NCBI GenBank assembly: GCA_036676475.1
Contig: JAKFCU010000092.1
Span: forward strand, 36,515-100,514
Length of the DNA stretch: 64,000 nt
Source: LC029 sp036676475
GTDB lineage: Bacteria > Bacillota > Bacilli > Aneurinibacillales > RAOX-1
Reading direction: 5' to 3'
The translations under genes and the position numbers were made by a program. How positions within the stretch are numbered: position 1 is the stretch's first letter; each line of letters opens with the position of its first letter. Below, one piece after another: positions 16,841-26,000 of this stretch. The notes beneath the pieces were generated by a model, which was not told the DNA's origin, searched no databases, and worked only from the letters and a program-made list of their open reading frames with translations.

Positions 16841-17602
16841 ATGCTAAACAGGTTTACCAAATGGATCCATGGAAAAGAAGGGGAAGAGCTTTCTTTAGAC
16901 CTTGAAAAAATACCCGAACATATTGCTGTTATTATGGATGGAAATGGCCGTTGGGCAAGAAAACGGGGATTGCCACGGATAGCAGGTCATCATGCAGGTA
17001 TGAAAACAGTCAAGGAAATAACCCGGGCAGCCGATGAGATCGGGGTGAAAGTCTTAACTTTATATGCTTTCTCAACGGAGAATTGGAAAAGACCCAAAGA
17101 TGAGGTTGAATACCTGATGAGACTTCCCCAAGAGTATATCCTGACTGAACTAGAGGAACTGATTGAACAGAATGTTCAAGTTCGAATGTTAGGCAATCAA
17201 GAGCAACTTCCTCATTATACAGTGGAAGCGGTCATGGAAGCTTGGGATAAAACGAAGAGCAATACTGGACTTATTCTTAACTTTGCCTTAAATTACGGCA
17301 GTAGAGATGAGATGATTCAAGCTATTCAGGGAGTTGCCAGGGATGTTGAATCCGGAAAAATGAGCATTGAGGAGATTAAGGAAGATACTTTTCAGCGACA
17401 CTTGTTTACGACCGGTTTACCCGATCCTGATTTACTGATCCGAACGAGCGGGGAAATTAGGTTAAGTAACTTTATGCTATGGCAATTGGCGTATGCAGAG
17501 CTTTATTTCAGTGAAGTCTATTGGCCTGACTTTACTCGTGATGAATTTTATAAAGCGATTGTTGAGTATCAGCGTAGAAACCGCCGCTATGGTGCCTTGT
17601 AA
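16841..17602 (+). CDS. uppS: Undecaprenyl diphosphate synthase UppS
   Basis: A 253-residue cis-prenyltransferase: HIAVIMDGNGRWARKRGLPR (about residues 27-46; catalytic Asp in MDGNGRWA), GHHAGMKTVKEI, LTLYAFSTENWKRP and DLLIRTSGEIRLSNFMLWQ. It makes the C55 lipid carrier for peptidoglycan. The ATG at 16841 follows TCTGGGGGA; an earlier in-frame ATG at 16739 would translate the hairpin leader and is not supported by the family. Confidence 0.95.
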   Translation: MLNRFTKWIHGKEGEELSLDLEKIPEHIAVIMDGNGRWARKRGLPRIAGHHAGMKTVKEITRAADEIGVKVLTLYAFSTENWKRPKDEVEYLMRLPQEYILTELEELIEQNVQVRMLGNQEQLPHYTVEAVMEAWDKTKSNTGLILNFALNYGSRDEMIQAIQGVARDVESGKMSIEEIKEDTFQRHLFTTGLPDPDLLIRTSGEIRLSNFMLWQLAYAELYFSEVYWPDFTRDEFYKAIVEYQRRNRRYGAL

Positions 17603-17608
17603 CAAAAA

Positions 17609-17650
17609 AGTATTATACGCAGATGACTTCGCAACAAGTAGCTTTCTTAC
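17609..17650 (+). repeat. AGTATTATACGC hairpin repeat, copy 1
   Basis: A 42-base copy beginning AGTATTATACGC and ending AGTAGCTTTCTTAC. It fills the gap between the uppS stop and the cdsA SD. The other copies lie between dxr and rseP. Confidence 0.7.
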
Positions 17651-17667
17651 ATTTGGAGTGGATGTAT

Positions 17668-18441
17668 TTGAAAAAAAGAATCATGACAGGGGCTATAGGA
17701 GGAGCCGGGTTTCTTTTCCTGGTCTTTTCGGGGGGAATAGGCTATGGTATTCTCCTTTTTTTCATCGCTTTGATTGGCTTTTATGAATGGTTAAGAATGA
17801 ACCGCATACATATATGGAATATATCCTCTATCGTGGGGTTCCTCTTTACGATTCTTTACTTTCTGCCGTACGAATTTTTTGGTGGAGTATCTGTAAATGC
17901 TGTATTATGGGAATTACTCATTCTATTGATCGTTCCAGTTGTAAGTAAAAACAAGTCTTCCATCCATGAAGTTGCATATATTTTTTTAGGTTCAATGTAT
18001 ATAGGTATTTCCTTGCATTTTATGTATGAAACGAGGAACGAGGCAAATGGGTTATTCCTCACTTTAGCGATTCTTATTGCAACCTGGTCAACGGACACGG
18101 CTGCTTATTTCGTTGGAAAAGCTATAGGAAAGCGGAAATTATGGCCAACCATCAGCCCAAACAAAACGATAGAAGGATCATTGGGCGGTGTTGTCGCAGC
18201 TTTGATTTTAGTTGCCCTCCTATCTCTTCTTTCCGGTCAACTTCCTCTCTCTTATGCTTTATTGTTGGCTCTTGCTGTATCGATCAGTGGCCAATTGGGG
18301 GATCTAGTTGAATCTGCAGTGAAAAGGACACTTGGTGTGAAGGATTCAGGCCAAATTTTACCAGGACACGGTGGATTTCTTGATCGTTTTGACAGTTTGC
18401 TTTTTGCATTTCCAGTACTCCACTTATTATCATTGATTTAA
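17668..18441 (+). CDS. cdsA: Phosphatidate cytidylyltransferase CdsA
   Basis: A 257-residue, highly hydrophobic protein with about seven or eight membrane segments. The CTP-transferase signature is at the C-terminus: SGQLGDLVESAVKRTLGVKD then PGHGGFLDRFDSL. It forms CDP-diacylglycerol, the precursor used by PgsA (encoded downstream). TTG at 17668 gives the usual short KKRIMTG start with GGAG 10 bases upstream; an ATG at 17662 is the alternative (4 bases from the SD). Confidence 0.93.
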   Translation: MKKRIMTGAIGGAGFLFLVFSGGIGYGILLFFIALIGFYEWLRMNRIHIWNISSIVGFLFTILYFLPYEFFGGVSVNAVLWELLILLIVPVVSKNKSSIHEVAYIFLGSMYIGISLHFMYETRNEANGLFLTLAILIATWSTDTAAYFVGKAIGKRKLWPTISPNKTIEGSLGGVVAALILVALLSLLSGQLPLSYALLLALAVSISGQLGDLVESAVKRTLGVKDSGQILPGHGGFLDRFDSLLFAFPVLHLLSLI

Positions 18442-18460
18442 AGAGGGGAGAGCACTTTTT

Positions 18461-19600
18461 TTGAGATACATATCTATTCTTGGTTCGACGGGTTCCATTG
18501 GAACTCAGACCCTTGAGGTAGTAAAGGAACATCCTGAGTTATTCACGGTTGTTGGCCTATCTGCGGGTACCAATTGGGAAGCTCTCGTTGAACAAGCTCG
18601 ATTATTTCATCCGCTTGTGGTATCGGTTTCCACAAAAGATCTGGCTGAAAAAGTTCGGATGAACTTACCTGAAAAGATCAAGGTTCTTTACGGTGAGGAA
18701 GGAACGACAGAAGTCGCCACCCTGCCTGAAGCTAATTTTGTGGTATCAGCGATTGTGGGAAGCGCAGGATTAACACCGACTTTACAAGCCATTGAGTGCG
18801 GGAAAACCATCGGCTTGGCTAACAAGGAAACATTGGTAACCGCAGGACATATTGTGATGAAGAAAGCAAAGGAATGCAATGTCTCCATTATTCCTATCGA
18901 TAGTGAACACTCTGCGATTTTTCAATGTTTGCAAGGTGAAAACAAACAAGCAATCAAAAGAATCATCTTAACCGCTTCGGGAGGTTCCTTTCGGGATTTG
19001 TCCAGGGATGAGTTAAGACAGGTAACTGTAGAACAGGCTCTGAACCACCCCAATTGGAAAATGGGGGCGAAAATCACCATAGATTCTGCTACAATGATGA
19101 ATAAAGGTCTTGAAGTCATTGAAGCCCACTGGCTTTTTGAACTTCCTTTTTCGCAAATTGAATGTACCCTTCACCGGGAAAGTGTGATTCATTCCATGGT
19201 TGAGTTTCATGATCATGCGATCATGGCTCAACTGGGAACGCCAGATATGAGGGTCCCCATCCAATTCGCCTTAACCTATCCCAACCGTGTGCCATTAAAC
19301 ACTTCGGCTCTCCGGTTTGATCAAGTGTTCTCCCTGCATTTTGGACCCGTTGATTTCGCTCGATACCCTGCTCTAAAGCTTGCCTTTCAATGCGGTGAGC
19401 AAGGAGGAACCATGCCGACTGTTTTAAATGCCGCAAATGAGGTCATCGTGGAGCGCTTTTTAAATAGGGAGATCTCATTTGTTGAAATTGAGGATAGAAT
19501 TTACAGGATACTGGAAAAACATCAATGCATCAATAACCCAGGACTCGAAGAAATTTGGGAATCGGATGATTGGGCGCGTAAAGAAGCAAGGAAGGTATAA
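18461..19600 (+). CDS. dxr: 1-deoxy-D-xylulose 5-phosphate reductoisomerase
   Basis: A 379-residue enzyme: NADPH-binding ILGSTGSIGTQTLEVV (residues 5-20), GLANKETLVTAG, the metal and substrate site PIDSEHSAIFQ, TASGGSFR and ATMMNKGLEVIEAHWLF. It is the second step of the MEP isoprenoid pathway, which supplies UppS. The start is TTG behind AGAGGGGAG. The gap to rseP (255 bases) is filled with repeats. Confidence 0.96.
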   Translation: MRYISILGSTGSIGTQTLEVVKEHPELFTVVGLSAGTNWEALVEQARLFHPLVVSVSTKDLAEKVRMNLPEKIKVLYGEEGTTEVATLPEANFVVSAIVGSAGLTPTLQAIECGKTIGLANKETLVTAGHIVMKKAKECNVSIIPIDSEHSAIFQCLQGENKQAIKRIILTASGGSFRDLSRDELRQVTVEQALNHPNWKMGAKITIDSATMMNKGLEVIEAHWLFELPFSQIECTLHRESVIHSMVEFHDHAIMAQLGTPDMRVPIQFALTYPNRVPLNTSALRFDQVFSLHFGPVDFARYPALKLAFQCGEQGGTMPTVLNAANEVIVERFLNREISFVEIEDRIYRILEKHQCINNPGLEEIWESDDWARKEARKV

Positions 19601-19615
19601 TGACTTACTTCATTA

Positions 19616-19657
19616 GCGTGGATGGAAACTATAGAATTTAATACATTCCATCCACGC
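19616..19657 (+). terminator. 12-bp hairpin after dxr
   Basis: GCGTGGATGGAA pairs perfectly with TTCCATCCACGC across an 18-nt AT-rich loop. The T tract is absent (followed by ATAAGTGC), so it may be a terminator of a factor-assisted type or an mRNA-end stabiliser. Confidence 0.5.
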
Positions 19658-19802
19658 ATAAGTGCAACCAAGGCTTGGCACTAGCTAAGTTTTCTTTACA
19701 CTTATCGGAAAGTATTATACGCATAGAGCTACGCTAGTAGCTTCCTTACACCCATCAGTCGAGTATTATACGCACATGGCTTCGCCATAAGTAGCTTTCT
19801 CA
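19658..19802 (+). repeat. AGTATTATACGC hairpin repeats between dxr and rseP (copies 2, 3 and a degenerate one)
   Basis: Copy 2 is at 19711-19749 and copy 3 at 19762-19802, 51 bases apart. A worn copy (hairpin CCAAG/CTTGG, then TAGCTAAGTTTTCTTTAC) lies just upstream at about 19660-19702. Copy 3 has a perfect ATGGC-ttc-GCCAT hairpin. The shared ends are AGTATTATACGC and GTAGCTTTCTTAC. Nothing coding is seen in this gap. Confidence 0.7.
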
Positions 19803-19855
19803 ATGATCGATTATGCTGATGAACCTCCTAATAAAATACGAAAGGTGGGGTTTTC

Positions 19856-21091
19856 ATGTTTGAGGTCATATCCATCGTTTTGGTGTTTGGTGCCCTAGTA
19901 TTTTTTCATGAGTTAGGACACTTACTGCTAGCCAAGCGGGCTGGGATTCTATGTCGTGAGTTTGCTTTAGGCATGGGTCCAAAGTTATTTTCCTTTAAAA
20001 GAGGAGAAACCACCTATACGCTTCGCTTGCTGCCCATTGGCGGCTTTGTTCGAATGGCTGGTGAAGATCCCGAGGTTGTCAAGGTGAATCCGGGTCAGGA
20101 AATTGGGATCATGGTCGAAAGTGGAAAAGTGGTAAAGCTTGTTCTCGATCAGTTGAAGAGCTTTCCCCACGCGGAAGTCGTATCTGTCGAGAGAATTGAT
20201 CTCGAAAGAAAACTCACATTAGAAGCCTATGTTGATGGTCAATTAAAGAAATGGGACATACATTCGCAAGCCCATATGATCCATCACGGACAAGAAATCC
20301 AGATTGCCCCATGGGATCGACAATTTGGAAGCAAAACGGTCAGACAACGAGCAGCAGCAATTTTCGCTGGTCCTGCAGCAAATTTTATCTTAGCCTTTAT
20401 CCTTCTGTTGGTGATGGCTCTATCTTACGGTACACCAACGAACGATCCGATGCTAGGTAAAATAAGTGTTGGAGGTCCTGCAGAGAAGGCTGGTTTGCAG
20501 GAAGGTGATCGAATCATCAAGGTCGATCAACAAGTTGTAACATCCTGGGAGGATATTGTAAAGATTGTTAGTGAGTCTCCGGGCAAAGAATTAAACTTCA
20601 TTATTGAGCGAAATCAAGAGCAATCTAGAGTTTCGCTCGTTACGGACAATATGGAGAATGTAGGGAAAATAGGGGTTTATCCTCCTGTGAGCAAAGATCC
20701 TCTTCTTTCTCTTGAATACGCAGGGGATACGACATGGGAATTTTCCACCTTGATTTTTAAGGGACTGGGCATGTTGGTTACGGGAAAAGTCTCGATGGAT
20801 GAGATGTCCGGTCCGGTAGGGATTTTTAAATATACGCATGAGGCGGCAGAAAAGGGAATTGCGATTCTTTTAAAATGGTCTGCCATCCTTAGTATCAACT
20901 TGGGCATTATCAACTTACTTCCCCTTCCAGCATTGGATGGAGGCAGGCTCGTATTTCTTTTCTTGGAGGCATTCCGCGGTAAACCGGTGGATCCGCAAAA
21001 AGAAGGGATGGTTCATTTTTTAGGCTTTGCGTTTCTCATGTTACTCATTTTAGTCATCACCTGGAATGACATTCAACGCTTCTTCTTTTAA
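19856..21091 (+). CDS. rseP: Site-2 intramembrane zinc metalloprotease RseP/RasP
   Basis: A 411-residue membrane protease: HELGH zinc site at residues 18-22 in the first membrane segment, a PDZ domain (about 200-270, with GGPAEKAGLQEGDRI), and the second metal ligand region NLLPLPALDGG near residue 357. It performs regulated intramembrane proteolysis (anti-sigma factors, signal-peptide remnants). Position after dxr and before proS is the standard Bacillus order. There is an insertion of about 60 residues between the first motif and GPAANF compared with shorter homologues. A terminator follows. Confidence 0.95.
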   Translation: MFEVISIVLVFGALVFFHELGHLLLAKRAGILCREFALGMGPKLFSFKRGETTYTLRLLPIGGFVRMAGEDPEVVKVNPGQEIGIMVESGKVVKLVLDQLKSFPHAEVVSVERIDLERKLTLEAYVDGQLKKWDIHSQAHMIHHGQEIQIAPWDRQFGSKTVRQRAAAIFAGPAANFILAFILLLVMALSYGTPTNDPMLGKISVGGPAEKAGLQEGDRIIKVDQQVVTSWEDIVKIVSESPGKELNFIIERNQEQSRVSLVTDNMENVGKIGVYPPVSKDPLLSLEYAGDTTWEFSTLIFKGLGMLVTGKVSMDEMSGPVGIFKYTHEAAEKGIAILLKWSAILSINLGIINLLPLPALDGGRLVFLFLEAFRGKPVDPQKEGMVHFLGFAFLMLLILVITWNDIQRFFF

Positions 21092-21113
21092 TAAAGTATG
21101 ATATCTTCGATAA

Positions 21114-21160
21114 GAAGTCCCTTGGAGTTAAAAAATGACTCGGGACTTCATTTTTCTTTT
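21114..21160 (+). terminator. Intrinsic terminator after rseP
   Basis: GAAGTCCC...GAGT pairs with ACTC-GGGACTTC and is followed by ATTTTTCTTTT. Confidence 0.85.
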
Positions 21161-21217
21161 CCCAAATTGTATACTACGTTTTAGTACATGAAATGTAAAT
21201 TGAAGGAGGACCCTTGC

Positions 21218-22927
21218 GTGCGTCAGTCCCAATTGTTTCTTCCGACTTTACGTGAAGTTCCGTCGGAAGCTGAAATAGTCAGTCATAAACTCATGGTAAG
21301 ATCCGGCCTTATTCGTCAATTAGTGTCCGGTGTTTACTCATATTTACCGTTAGGACATCGTGTGTTGCGTAAAGTGATGCAGATTGTCCGTGAAGAAATG
21401 GATTCAGCAGGTGCTCAAGAAATAACCATGCCGGCCATTCAACCAGCCGAACTATGGCAAGAAACAGGCAGATGGGATGCCTATGGACCTGAACTCATGA
21501 GATTAAAAGATCGCCATGACCGGGGATTCGTTTTGGGCCCTACGCATGAAGAGGTAGTTACCAGCATTGCAAGAGATGGCATTAATTCTTATAAAAAGCT
21601 GCCAGTCAATCTTTATCAGATTCAAACCAAATATCGCGATGAAGTTAGACCGCGCTTTGGGGTCATTCGGGCAAGAGAATTTGTCATGAAGGATGCATAC
21701 TCCTTTGATATTGATCGAGATGGATTAGATCGTAGCTACAAGGCAATGTATGATGCCTATAATTCTATCTTTACTCGCTGTGGGCTTGATTTTCGTCCAG
21801 TAGAAGCAGATGCGGGCGCAATTGGCGGTAAGGGTACGCATGAATTCATGGCTTTATCGGATATTGGTGAAGATACGATTGCTTACTGTGGATCGTGCCA
21901 ATATGCGGCAAACCTGGAAAAGGCTGATGTTGTCTATCATGGACAAGCATCCACAGAGTTACCGAAGAATCCCGATCAGATTCAAACCCCAGATATTAAA
22001 ACGATTGAACAACTGACCCGTTTTTTGGGCATACAGGCAGATAAAATCATTAAATCATTATTATTTAAAATCGATCAAAAATATGTGCTTGCTCTCGTTC
22101 GCGGTGACCATGAGCTAAATGATATCAAGCTAAAGAATATGTTCGATGCCAATGTTATTGAGCTGGCTTCAGAAAAAGAAGTTATAGAAGTTTTAGGAGT
22201 TCCAGTGGGTTTTGTTGGTCCCATGGGGTTAGATGGAAAAAACGTAGCCATTGTGGCTGATGTGGCTATTAAAGATATGGTCAATGCCGTTATTGGTGCT
22301 GGGGAAAAGGATGTTCATTTCCTCAATGTTACGCCGGGAAAAGATTTTGTTATCCAGCAATATGGAGATTTACGCAATATCCAAGAAGGAGATCAGTGCC
22401 CTCAGTGTAGTGGGGAAATCCAATTTGCCCGTGGCATCGAGGTGGGACATGTTTTCAAATTAGGTACGCGTTATAGTGAAAAAATGAAGGCGACCTTCTT
22501 GGATGAGCAGGGGAAGGAAAAACCGATGATCATGGGATGCTATGGAATCGGGATTTCTCGTACTGTTGCCGCTGTTGTAGAGCAAAATCACGATGAGGAT
22601 GGCATTATTTGGCCGCGAGCGATTGCCCCTTTCCATGTTCATATTATTCCGGTTAATGTGAAAAATGAGGAACAGAAGCAAATGGCCGAACGTCTCTATC
22701 AAGAATGTCTCCAGTCAGGTTATGAAGTTTTAATAGATGATCGCGGGGAACGTGCTGGAGTCAAATTTAAGGATGCCGATCTGATTGGAATCCCCTTGAG
22801 AATTACAGTAGGGGCTAAAGCAAAGGAAGGAATCGTGGAATGTAAGATAAGGAAGAATGGAGATTCTGTAGAATTGCCTGCAGACCAAGTTCTTTCCTAT
22901 ATCAAAGATAGGCTTCCTTCGTTATAA
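21218..22927 (+). CDS. proS: Prolyl-tRNA synthetase (bacterial type)
   Basis: A 569-residue class II synthetase with the bacterial INS editing domain between motifs 2 and 3 (about residues 225-390). Visible parts: motif 2 YRDEVRPRFGVIRAREFVMKD, motif 3 region CYGIGISRTVAAVVEQ, and the C-terminal anticodon-binding domain (PFHVHIIPVN to the end). GTG at 21218 gives MRQSQLFLPTLREVP, the family start, with AAGGAGGA 7 bases upstream. Confidence 0.96.
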   Translation: MRQSQLFLPTLREVPSEAEIVSHKLMVRSGLIRQLVSGVYSYLPLGHRVLRKVMQIVREEMDSAGAQEITMPAIQPAELWQETGRWDAYGPELMRLKDRHDRGFVLGPTHEEVVTSIARDGINSYKKLPVNLYQIQTKYRDEVRPRFGVIRAREFVMKDAYSFDIDRDGLDRSYKAMYDAYNSIFTRCGLDFRPVEADAGAIGGKGTHEFMALSDIGEDTIAYCGSCQYAANLEKADVVYHGQASTELPKNPDQIQTPDIKTIEQLTRFLGIQADKIIKSLLFKIDQKYVLALVRGDHELNDIKLKNMFDANVIELASEKEVIEVLGVPVGFVGPMGLDGKNVAIVADVAIKDMVNAVIGAGEKDVHFLNVTPGKDFVIQQYGDLRNIQEGDQCPQCSGEIQFARGIEVGHVFKLGTRYSEKMKATFLDEQGKEKPMIMGCYGIGISRTVAAVVEQNHDEDGIIWPRAIAPFHVHIIPVNVKNEEQKQMAERLYQECLQSGYEVLIDDRGERAGVKFKDADLIGIPLRITVGAKAKEGIVECKIRKNGDSVELPADQVLSYIKDRLPSL

Positions 22928-22946
22928 TAAAATAGTATGGTAAGAT

Positions 22947-22990
22947 AAATAGATGGGTTCCGAATTAATCGGAACTCATCTCTATTTTCA
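22947..22990 (+). terminator. Terminator-like hairpin between proS and polC
   Basis: AATAGATGGGTTCCGA pairs with TCGGAACTCATCTCTATT (one G-U pair and one bulge), ending in ATTTTC. Moderately strong. Confidence 0.6.
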
Positions 22991-23033
22991 AATTAAAAAT
23001 CGGCTTGATGCCTAGTTTTCCAGGGGTGGTAAG

Positions 23034-26000
23034 ATGCAGCAATGGATAGAGCAGAAGGAGCGTTTCAACCTTCTATTAAAACAGGCAGAGATTCCGGAAG
23101 AGTATCAGAGCCTTTACTTTGCTGAAGGAATGATTGAAAAGCTAGAATTGAGCAGACAAAATAAACAATGGTCATTTTATATTCGACTAGAAAGACTTCT
23201 TCCAGGGCTGATTTATCGGGCGTTCATGCAAAGGCTTCAGTCAGCCTTTTCTTATATTGCTATAGTGGATTGTTTTCTATCCTATGCTGATGAAATAGAT
23301 TTCAACTATTTTATTGTAGAGTATTGGGAATATCTAGTTGATGAATTGGCAGACAAAATGTCTAATTTTGCTGCCTCTTTAAAAGCTGCACCGCCAACCT
23401 ATGAAAATAACAAGCTTATTCTCCGTGTTACGAATGAGATCACGCAGAGCATGATGAGGAAAAAAGAGGTTGATCGTCTCATTTCTGGGTTCATCTATAA
23501 ATTAACGGGAAAATCTCTCCCTATTGAATTTAAAGTAGAAGAATCAGAGGAAGATTATCTTGCTTTTATCGAGGAACGACAGCAGGAAGATCGTTCCCGT
23601 GCACTCGATGCTCTTGTGGAAAAAGAATCTGAGACAACGCCTGTTCTGGCAGAACTGAATCAGGAATTTTTAATTGGTTATAAAATTCAGGATGAACCCG
23701 TTCCCATTAAGCAAATCATCGAAGAGGAACGGAGAATTACCGTCCAGGGCCAGGTGTTTTTCGCGGAAATTAGAGAACTTAAAAGCGGCCGTTCCTTGCT
23801 TACCTTCCGAATAACGGATTATACCGATTCTATCAGTGTAAAGATTTTCTCTCGAGATAAAGAGGATCTAACCATGATGCAGGCGATAAAAGAGGGCATG
23901 TGGGTAAAGGTCCGGGGGCGTGTGCAGTTTGACCAATTTGCCCGTGAGCTAGCCATGGAAGCCAATGATGTAAATGAATTGAAACCAAAACAAAGGGCTG
24001 ATACCGCAACAGAAAAACGAATTGAACTCCATCTGCACACTCCGATGAGCACCATGGATGCCATAACTCCAGTGAAAAAGCTGATCAACCAAGCGGCTAA
24101 ATGGGGACACCCTGCCATCGCCATCACGGATCATGCAGGGGTTCAAAGTTTTCCGGAAGCCTTCAGTGCAGGTCAAAAAGCCGGAATTAAGGTCATATAT
24201 GGATTGGAAGCCAATATTGTTGATGATGGTGTGCCCATTGTCCATCATCCTCAAAGCTTAGATCTAAAAGATGCGACTTATGTTGTTTTTGATGTCGAAA
24301 CGACGGGTCTATCTGTTGTGTATAATACGATTATTGAATTAGCTGCTGTAAAAATGAAGGATGGGGAAGTCATTGACCGTTTTGAACGATTTGCTAATCC
24401 CCATGAGTCTTTGACCCATACGATTATGGAATTAACTGGCATTACAGATGACATGCTTGTCGATGCGCCTGAAATAGACGAAGTCTTGCGGGATTTCCGG
24501 GAATTTATTGGTGACGGCGTTCTTGTTGCGCACAATGCACGATTTGATATGGGGTTTGTAAATGCCGGTTATCGAAAAATGGGGGAAAAGGAGCTCACGA
24601 ATCCAGTCATTGATACACTGGAATTAGCCCGCTTTCACATGCCCCAGTTAAAGAATCATCGGCTGAATTCGCTGTGTAACCATTTGAATGTGGAATTAGT
24701 GAGTCATCATCGAGCCGTGTATGATGCTGAGGCAACCGGCCATGTGTTATGGAAGTTAATTTTAAAATCAGTCGAGCGTGAGGTGACAAACCTCAATGAA
24801 CTCAATGATTGTAGGAATAGTAACGATTGGATGAGACAACGTCCATTCCATGCCATACTTTTGGTGAAAAACCAAATTGGATTGCGGAATCTATATATTC
24901 TCGTATCGAAGGCTCATACCGAATATTATCATCGGGTTCCTCGCATTCCGAGAAGCGAGTTAATCAAGCACAAAGAGGGCATTATTATCGGCTCAGGTTG
25001 TGAAAGAGGAGAATTATTTGAAACCGTCATGCAAAAGCCATTGGAAGAAGCAGAAGAGGTGGCGAAGTTCTACGATTATCTCGAAATCCAACCTACGCAA
25101 TATAATCGCCACCTGATTACAAAAGAATTGGTAAAAGATGAAGAGGCCTTAAGAGGGATTAATCGCAAAATCGTGGAGCTAGGAAAAAAGCTTGGAAAAC
25201 CAGTGGTAGCTACGGGTAATGTTCATTATCTAGAGCCTCATGAAAAACTGTACCGGCAGATTTTGATTAGTAGTTTAGGCGGGGCCAGTATGCTAAAACC
25301 TGACCTGTTGCCTGATGCCCATTTTTCTACAACTAATGAGTTTATGGATGAATTTTCCTATCTTGGGGAAGAGGATGCCTATCAAGTGGTGATTGGAGCT
25401 CCCCATCAGGTAAATGATTGGATAGAAGAAGTTAAGCCGATCCCGGACAAACTGTTTACACCTGAGATCGACGGGGCAAATAATGATGTAGAGAAAATGA
25501 GCTATGCCAGAGCCAAAAGTATCTATGGAGACCCTTTGCCGGAGTTGGTCCAACATCGTTTAGAAAAAGAATTAAAGAGTATTATTGGACATGGCTTTGC
25601 TGTTATCTATTTAATCTCTCACAAACTCGTAAAAAAGTCTCTAACCGATGGGTATTTGGTAGGTTCCCGGGGATCGGTAGGTTCATCTTTAGTTGCAACG
25701 ATGACGGAAATTACAGAGGTGAATCCTCTCCCGCCTCATTACGTCTGCCCGAACTGCAAGCATTCTGAGTTTATGGAGGATGGTTCTGTCGGTTCAGGAT
25801 ATGATCTCCCCGATAAGGCTTGCCCCCAATGTGGCACGTCTTATAAGAAAGATGGACATGATATCCCATTCGAAACCTTCTTAGGGTTTAAAGGAGACAA
25901 GGTTCCTGATATTGATTTGAATTTTTCCGGGGAATACCAACCACAAGCCCATAACTATACCAAGGTGCTATTCGGGGAGGATTATGTCTATCGTGCCGGT

